This document shows, piece after piece, positions 58,491 through 64,000 of a stretch of 64,000 bases of DNA (position 1 is the first letter of the stretch; the number at the start of each line of letters is the position of its first letter). The notes under the pieces were generated by a model. The model did not search any database, was not told where the DNA came from, and saw only the letters and a list, made by a program, of their open reading frames with translations. The DNA comes from Plasmodium relictum (taxonomy: Eukaryota > Apicomplexa > Aconoidasida > Haemosporida > Plasmodiidae), in assembly GCF_900005765.1 (NCBI RefSeq), contig NC_041684.1:248001-312000 (forward strand). Reading direction: 5' to 3'. Position numbers and translations under genes: made by a program.

Positions 58491-58597
58491 AGTAAAAAGT
58501 ATCTACATGAGTCATATAGATATTTTAATATAAAAAAATGTGCATATCAGGAGTATATATAAAAAAAAATTAGTAACATATGTTCCTAAAAAAAAAA

Positions 58598-58806
58598 AAC
58601 TATAATAGCTAGTATAAAAGTTTAATAAAAACCAACATTAAAAGCAAATAAAATTAAAATTACAAAAGAATTATATCATTAATTCATAATATAAGTTATT
58701 TAATTAATGCTTTTACATATATTTTGATAATATAAAATTATATACAAAACCACAATAAGTGTATACATTTAGAACATAAAATGTCGTACAAAAAATGTTT
58801 CAAAAA
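58598..58806 (+). repeat. Diverged repeat block A, copy 1
   Basis: It is collinear and direct with 60745-60963. Shared words include CTAGT.TAAA near the start, TATCATTAATT.ATA, ATTTAATTAAT and, at the end, a CATAA.ATGT..AAAAAA segment and GTTTCAAAAA. It lies upstream of OMPDC. Confidence 0.55.
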
Positions 58807-59154
58807 GAAATTGATTAAAATGAAGGATATATTACTTCGCTATAATAAAAAGTAAAATATATATTCTTTTCTTTTTTTTAATTAATAAGTATATGAATAA
58901 GGAATTTTATTAATAACAATTAGATTTTTCTTTTTTTCCTATAAACCAATAAATCTTCTTTAAATATCTCCATCTTCTTTTTTATTTATTTTCTTTAAAT
59001 ATTTGTAAAGTATTAAGCATTGAGTTGGGATTTATAATTCCATTTTTAAATATTAGTACTATATGTATATTACAAAATTTTTATCATTTTCGTTTTCTTA
59101 ATACTTTCAATATATCTTTCTTTAAACATCTTAATAATACTGTTATTTGTTATT

Positions 59155-59338
59155 TTATTATTATATAAGATACTTTTTTTATGTTGGTTTTAATACCTTA
59201 TAATAGTGTATCTTTCATTTTTCTCTTTTTTACTTATAAAATTTTTTTTAATGAGTTGTTATATTTAAAAATGTAAGTAAAGCATAAGAATTAAAAATAT
59301 TATAAATTTTCTTAAAAATGTTCTGTATTACGTAAATA

Positions 59339-59342
<4 letters not shown>
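59155..59342 (+). repeat. Diverged repeat block C, copy 2
   Basis: Second copy of the block at 58291-58490, about 860 bp downstream in the same orientation and ending 150 bp before the OMPDC start. Its position makes it part of the likely OMPDC promoter. Confidence 0.5.
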
Positions 59343-59369
<27 letters not shown>

Positions 59370-59494
59370 AACAAAATAAGTCTCCATTTGGTAATTATGA
59401 GCATTAAAGAGAATTACTATAAAAATTACATAATTTTTTTAAAAACAAAAATTATAAAATATATAATATAAATAATTTGCAAATTTTATTAAAA

Positions 59495-60454
59495 ATGAAT
59501 TTAATTAAAAAATTAGAAAAAAGAAAAGATGAAGTGAATGGCTGTTTGTGTATTGGTTTAGATCCTGATGAATATGATATCAGAACATTTATGAAAAATG
59601 AAAAAGAAAATGGATACAAAAATGTCAAGAACAACTTAAGTCAGGATGGAATGAAAATTATTGAAATAGGAAAGGAAATTTTGTTGGAATCCTGTGACAA
59701 TTTAAAAGAAAAAGATGAATTATTTTACTTTTTTAACCATTTTTGCTTTTATATAATTAATGTTACTAAAAAATATGCGCTAGCATATAAAATGAATTTT
59801 GCTTTTTATGTTCCTTACGGTTCAATAGGTATAGATGTTTTAAAAAATGTTTTTGATTATTTATATTATATTAATATACCGACTATTCTCGATATGAAAA
59901 TAAATGATATTGGTAATACAGTTAAGAATTACAGAAAATTCATATTTGAGTATTTAAAAAGTGACGCATGCACAGTTAATATGTATATGGGAACGGATAT
60001 ATTAAAAGATATATGCTTTGATGAAGTAAAAAAACAATATTATAGTGTTTTTGTTCTTATTAAAACAACTAACCCAGGTTCTTCCATTTTTCAAAATAAG
60101 CTTTCTTTATGTAATAAGCAGTCATATATGGTTATGGCAGAAGAAGCACATAAAATTTCAAAAGAATTAAAAATGGAAGAAAATAATGAATTTATTGGTT
60201 TTGTTGTTGGATCAAATAGTTTTGAAGAAATGAATATAATCAGAAAACAATTTCCTGATTGTTATATTTTATCACCAGGGATAGGGGCGCAAAATGGTGA
60301 TTTATATAAAACATTAATGAATGGTTATAATAAAAGTTATGAAAAGATTTTGATAAATATTGGAAGAGCCATAACTAAAAATCCTAACCCTCAGCAAGCT
60401 TCTGAAACATACTATAATCAAATTAGTCAAATTTTAAAAGATCTAGAAAAATAA
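59495..60454 (+). CDS. OMPDC: Orotidine 5'-phosphate decarboxylase
   Basis: A single exon of 319 residues starts at ATG 59495 (MNLIKKLEKRK). The frame extends upstream only through a TTG. The enzyme decarboxylates OMP to UMP, the last step of de novo pyrimidine synthesis, which is essential because Plasmodium does not salvage pyrimidines. Catalytic residues are Lys99 (AYKMNFAFY) and the tetrad core Asp133, Lys135 and Asp138 in LDMKINDIGNT. The phosphate loop SPGIGAQNGD and Arg291 in NIGRAI are also present. Numbering is three below the P. falciparum enzyme (Lys102, Asp136, Lys138, Asp141, Arg294). Length fits the ~323-residue Plasmodium protein. In Plasmodium it is a separate protein that associates with OPRT, unlike the fused animal UMPS. 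The N-terminal CLCIGLDPDE is also diagnostic. Confidence 0.98.
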   Translation: MNLIKKLEKRKDEVNGCLCIGLDPDEYDIRTFMKNEKENGYKNVKNNLSQDGMKIIEIGKEILLESCDNLKEKDELFYFFNHFCFYIINVTKKYALAYKMNFAFYVPYGSIGIDVLKNVFDYLYYINIPTILDMKINDIGNTVKNYRKFIFEYLKSDACTVNMYMGTDILKDICFDEVKKQYYSVFVLIKTTNPGSSIFQNKLSLCNKQSYMVMAEEAHKISKELKMEENNEFIGFVVGSNSFEEMNIIRKQFPDCYILSPGIGAQNGDLYKTLMNGYNKSYEKILINIGRAITKNPNPQQASETYYNQISQILKDLEK

Positions 60455-60527
60455 GCATATAATTACTAATTAAATTAAACGTATATATTTCTATTTGAAT
60501 ACTTACGTAAATTATTATTATAAATAT

Positions 60528-60532
<5 letters not shown>

Positions 60533-60567
<35 letters not shown>
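60533..60567. repeat. (AT)n microsatellite
   Basis: An uninterrupted AT dinucleotide run of about 35 bp, 80 bp after the OMPDC stop. It is a likely length-polymorphic locus. Confidence 0.85.
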
Positions 60568-60569
<2 letters not shown>

Positions 60570-60744
60570 TTAAAACAATTTATTTACTTTTAATGATTTA
60601 TTTATAAGATATTCCCTTTGTTATATTTTTTTAAATATTATAAAAAAATAAAAAGAAAGGGATATAATCAAAAGTAGACATTTTTTTTAATTCATATTGT
60701 AATATTTTATGTTTTTATATAAATTTAGCTCGTTTTTTAAATAA

Positions 60745-60963
60745 AAATTATGATGACTAGTCTAAATATTCTCTTTAGTGAAAAATAATATAGAAACAAA
60801 AAAAAAAAAAATATAGAAGTGAAAAAAAAAGTGTATCATTAATTTATAGTGTAAATCATTTAATTAATCCCTTTATTAATTATTTATAAAATAAAGTTAT
60901 GCACAAATAAATAATGAGGATACACATATATAGGGCATAACATGTTCAAAAAACGTTTCAAAA
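60745..60963 (+). repeat. Diverged repeat block A, copy 2
   Basis: Second copy of the block at 58598-58806, direct orientation, on the other side of OMPDC. Collinear matches run for about 200 bp with small gaps. The best stretch begins at 60834 (TATCATTAATT) and at its partner 58674. Confidence 0.55.
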
Positions 60964-61146
60964 AAAAAGATGTACATAATATAATATATATTATTTTATT
61001 ATAGAAAAAAATTAAAGTATCATCAGAAGAAATAAATAAATCCTTTTCTAATTTTCGTATAATTAGTTTATTCCTCAGATGATTTTAAAATCGTAACTAT
61101 CTTTCCTATTTTTTTATAAAGAAAAAAAAAGTTTGTATTAATAGAT

Positions 61147-61314
61147 TTATGTGGCTTCATTTTTTCCGAAATAAACAGTTTGCCCATATTTGTGTGCTAA
61201 ATATTTTGATAATGAAAAATACATAATTTTATAAAAACAATAGCAACAAGAAATGCTGCACCAAAAAAGAGAATAAATTATTCCACCTAAACAATAATAT
61301 ATGGGGTTTATCAT
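61147..61314 (-). CDS. Small Cys-rich single-pass membrane protein, unknown
   Basis: A 55-residue frame starts at ATG 61314: MINPIYYCLGGIIYSLFW, then CSISCCYC, a hydrophobic stretch, and the hydrophilic end YLAHKYGQTVYFGKNEAT. The amino-acid mix (Cys, Trp, Gly, His, Gln) is unlike A/T-rich filler, which supports a real gene. One or two membrane helices span about residues 5-38. The frame is open farther upstream (to 61413), but that part is poly-Phe filler. It follows the SMIM4-like gene by about 160 bp in the same orientation and could instead be an alternative last exon of it. No family is recognised. Confidence 0.5.
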   Translation of the reverse strand: MINPIYYCLGGIIYSLFWCSISCCYCFYKIMYFSLSKYLAHKYGQTVYFGKNEAT

Positions 61315-61471
61315 ATTAAAAACAAAATAAAAACAGAAAAAGAAAAAAAAAAACAATAAATAATAAAAAAGTTTTAAATATGTGTAAATAATAAATAAAA
61401 AAATTATGAACATTTATAATTATTCTTAATTTGTTTTAAGGTATAAACATTAGTTCTATTTTTTTTTTGTT

Positions 61472-62247
61472 TTATTCTTCTGAAATTTGTGTAGCTTCTG
61501 TGAAGTAAAAATATGAAAAAAAAAAATATATCATTAATGGACACAAATTAACAAGAAAATCTAATTTTGTTTTATAATTTAAGAAACAAATATATAAAAA
61601 AATTTTAATAATCTTATTTCAATTTATAAAAAAAAAAATTTAACAATAAAATATATATAAAATCAGAATTATTACTTTCTTTTATTTTTTGTCTAAGTTT
61701 ATATCTTTCCATAACATTTGTCACATTATTATCTAATTTTTTTTCACTTTCGCCTAAGATAAGAAAATATATGAAGACATTGCATGTATTTAGTGCAAAT
61801 TTACATACAAACATAAAAAAAAAAAAAACATATAAATAATACTAAAATTAAAAAAATATTAAGGAAGCATATAATATAAAAAATAGAAAGTCTTACAGGA
61901 ATGTATTACTTAAAATATATAAAAAACTGCATGCTCAAAAAAAAAAAAAATTTAAAAAAAAAAAATTTTAAATATATATTTAAATACCAATATTATAAAT
62001 TTGATAAAAATTAGTTGAACAAAAAACTACTTCAAGCAAGCCTCCAATGAAAAACATCCCTATGTACAAATATGGGAGACGCTTGTAAACATTTATTTTT
62101 TTTAAACTTCTTTGACCCTTAAAGAATAAAAAAGTACAATATTATATATATGTACAAAATACAAATATATATATATATATATTAATAAATATTATACAAA
62201 ATACATATTTTTTTATTCTTAAAAATGTTATTTTATATTACTTCCAT
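61472..62247 (-). CDS. SMIM4/UQCC5-like small membrane protein, 4 exons
   Basis: Exons 62247-62242, 62117-61988, 61753-61676 and 61497-61472 join in frame to 79 residues; donors are GTAATA, GTATTT and GTAATA. After a basic start (GQRSLKKINVYKR) come LPYLYIGMFFIGGLLEVVF, one membrane helix, then NFYQIYNIGESEKK and a charged helix (VMERYKLRQKIKEKATQ). Human SMIM4/UQCC5 has the same order: YRFLPFFFVLGGTMEW, then ETFYDVYRRKASER. That protein is a mitochondrial factor for complex III (cytochrome bc1) assembly. The six-base first exon (ATG GAA) is the least certain part; no better ATG fits the frame. The family call is by eye from a short protein. Confidence 0.55.
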
Positions 62248-62819
62248 ATTTCAAAGAAAAGTAAAAATACAATGGAAACTTATTTATTTGAATTTATTGA
62301 AGCTTTTACGCATTTAATACTTTATATAACAAGCATTTATTCTAATGGTTAAAAATATATATTCTTTAATAAATAAAAAAGAATTTATGATTTGATCTAA
62401 TGAGTTTTTGTATTATTTTTTTTCTTTTTTGCAGAATATTTTGAAAAAAGAAGAAAATTCAATGCTTTAATATGGTAAAAATAATAAAAAAAAAAGAAAA
62501 AAATATAAATTCATATAAATTTTTTGTAAACGCAATGTAGAATGTTTTGTTTATTAATTTTATGAAATATAATTAAATAAAAAAATTCTTTTTATTTTTT
62601 TTTTTTTTAAAATTAATTTCACTTAAAAATTATACTTCTAATTTTTCATTTTTATTCCTTAAAAATGAAATATGCATTATTAAAAAAAAAAAAAAAAAAA
62701 TTTTAATAAATTGTATACTACTTAAATTTCAACAGACTGAAATACACATTTTTTATTATTTAAATATAAATTTGTTATTAAATTAAAAAAAAATACTCAT
62801 TTTTGAATTTTTTTTTTTA
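62248..62819. other. Divergent intergenic region
   Basis: About 570 bp between the SMIM4-like gene and the plus-strand five-exon gene. A T-rich tract ending in GCAG at 62434 resembles a plus-strand acceptor, but no exon I can join follows it. Confidence 0.45.
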
Positions 62820-63934
62820 ATGATAAATAGGCATTGTACAAATAAAGAAGTAGAAAAATATATACAACAGGTTAAATTATTAAAAAAAAAATATAAAATA
62901 TATAAAAGAGGAATAAAAAAAATAAAGCAGACATAAATTTGCAAAAATTATATAATTTTTTTTTTTTAAGGCATTGTATCCTATTAAAAAATTTTTGTTA
63001 AATAAAAGTTTATATAAATTTAGAATCATTTTAAAAAATTTGAAAAATGAGGTATTAAATATATATACCGTCGAGTTTGAGCAATTCTACAAAAATTATA
63101 CACAATTTAGTTACTCTTCTTTTGAACAATTTGTTTGGGATTTTTTTACTTACATTGAAATGCAAATATACGAAAATTATAACATAGGTTAAAAAATAAT
63201 TTATTTTTTTTTTATTTTAATTCTCTTAAAGTTTAAAAAATTTTTTTATGTCCTTAATTTTGATACATTAATATTTAATAAAATATTTAAAAGCATGTAT
63301 TTATTTCACAAAAAAAAAAAAAAAAAAGAAAAGAAAAATGCAATACAATATAATACAATAATATGTAAAAAAAAATATTTCACAAAAAATAACAAAAAAA
63401 GACAACATTATTTCTAATTTTTAATATATATACATATAAAAAAAATGATAGACATATTAATAAAATTATATAAATAAAAATCTATCAAATAAATATACAA
63501 ATATATTTGTTACTTTTTATATATTAGAGAAGACATTTGAAATATCTTTTGATATTCTGAGAGATGATGAAGATAATATCTTATTAAATGAGAATTTAAA
63601 AGATGATTGGGAATTAATTTCATATGACAGTACAAAATATTTACATATATTAAAGAATATCAATATATATATATATATATTTTCTATTACAATAATACTT
63701 GCTTATATGAGATATAAATGAATATTTTTATGTTCTAATTAGATCTGGATATATTTGATAAAAAAATATTAAAGAGTATGAATATTTCTGATGAAAATTC
63801 ATCCAATCCTATATGCCAAGTAATAAAACAGAAACATGCATATATATATATATATATATTTTCCCTTATTTTTTTTATGATAAAATTTTTTATTATTTAA
63901 GATATATGTAGAAAGTAGAAAAAGTATAAATTGA
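62820..63934 (+). CDS. Unknown 159-residue protein, 5 exons
   Basis: Exons 62820-62870, 62971-63187, 63528-63629, 63743-63819 and 63902-63934 keep one frame to a TGA at 63934. Acceptors have good T-rich tracts for exons 2 and 3; the first two donors are GTTAAA. The protein begins MINRHCTNKEVEKYIQQ. A basic helical region (about 20-45) is followed by an aromatic-rich stretch with SFEQFVWDFFTYIEMQIYEN (about 70-90). The end is acidic (ILRDDEDNILLNENLKDDWE). No signal peptide or membrane helix is evident. I recognise no domain; it resembles a small cytosolic helical protein. The short last exon (ten codons) and the GTTAAA donors are the weak points. Confidence 0.6.
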
Positions 63935-64000
63935 TATGTGTACGTAGTTTTATCATTTTTATGAATATTTAAAAAGTTCTAAAGATATCCATTTAAAATA

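Larger units (their letters stand above)
57805..59494. other. Divergent intergenic region, dynein / OMPDC, with repeated blocks
   Basis: About 1.7 kb between two divergent starts. It contains two collinear diverged copies of one block (58291-58490 and 59155-59342) and a second block (58598-58806) whose relative lies beyond OMPDC (60745-60963). A 26-bp poly-A tract is at 59340-59365. There is no open frame of note. Confidence 0.6.
60455..61146. other. Convergent intergenic region after OMPDC
   Basis: About 0.7 kb. It contains an AT dinucleotide tract at 60533-60567 and the second copy of block A at 60745-60963. I see no coding exon. Confidence 0.55.

Noticed and set aside
61614-61814. 66-residue minus frame as a separate gene
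   Set aside because: Only 61753-61676 is coding, as exon 3 of the SMIM4-like gene; the rest is intron on both sides.

Overview
This window is nuclear DNA of a malaria parasite (Plasmodium). Coding regions are extremely A/T-rich and intergenic DNA is richer still. Genes contain Asn/Lys low-complexity inserts, and introns are short with T-rich acceptors. The gene content is typical of the genus: OMP decarboxylase, an apicoplast-targeted IspG, a ZIP transporter and a giant axonemal dynein. From memory, the order ZIP, SR protein, citrate synthase, kelch protein, scramblase, IspG, CDGSH protein, dynein heavy chain, OMPDC matches the middle of P. falciparum chromosome 10. The proteins differ clearly from the P. 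falciparum sequences I remember, and intergenic gaps are long, so I infer another species, perhaps an avian parasite.

Layout. Positions 1-9.3 kb hold a METTL18-type methyltransferase first exon, a three-exon BT1/folate-biopterin-type transporter, a seven-helix THH1/TOM1/TOM3-like membrane protein (all minus strand) and a six-exon ZIP transporter (plus). Positions 9.2-19 kb hold no gene I can support. Inside this gap lies a roughly 2-kb segment of about 95% A+T with a 42-bp tandem array at 12.68-13.18 kb, which I call the centromere. Positions 19-42 kb hold an SRSF1-type SR protein, mitochondrial citrate synthase, a KLHDC4-like kelch protein, a phospholipid scramblase, IspG, a four-exon CDGSH iron-sulfur protein with a C-terminal membrane anchor, and an unrecognised membrane protein. 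Positions 42.1-57.8 kb are one intronless 5,223-residue dynein heavy chain. Positions 59-64 kb hold OMPDC, a tiny membrane protein, a four-exon SMIM4/UQCC5-like protein and a five-exon protein of unknown function.

Functionally the genes are mostly unrelated housekeeping genes. Several bear on the mitochondrion, the apicoplast and metal/Fe-S metabolism (ZIP, citrate synthase, IspG, CDGSH, the SMIM4-like complex III assembly candidate, and OMPDC in pyrimidine synthesis). I see no operon-like organisation. The most notable items are the CDGSH protein with a decayed second motif, the 7TM protein split by a ~385-residue insert, the SMIM4-like gene built from tiny exons, the centromeric array, and diverged duplicated non-coding blocks around OMPDC. 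I found no rRNA, tRNA, CRISPR array or mobile element.
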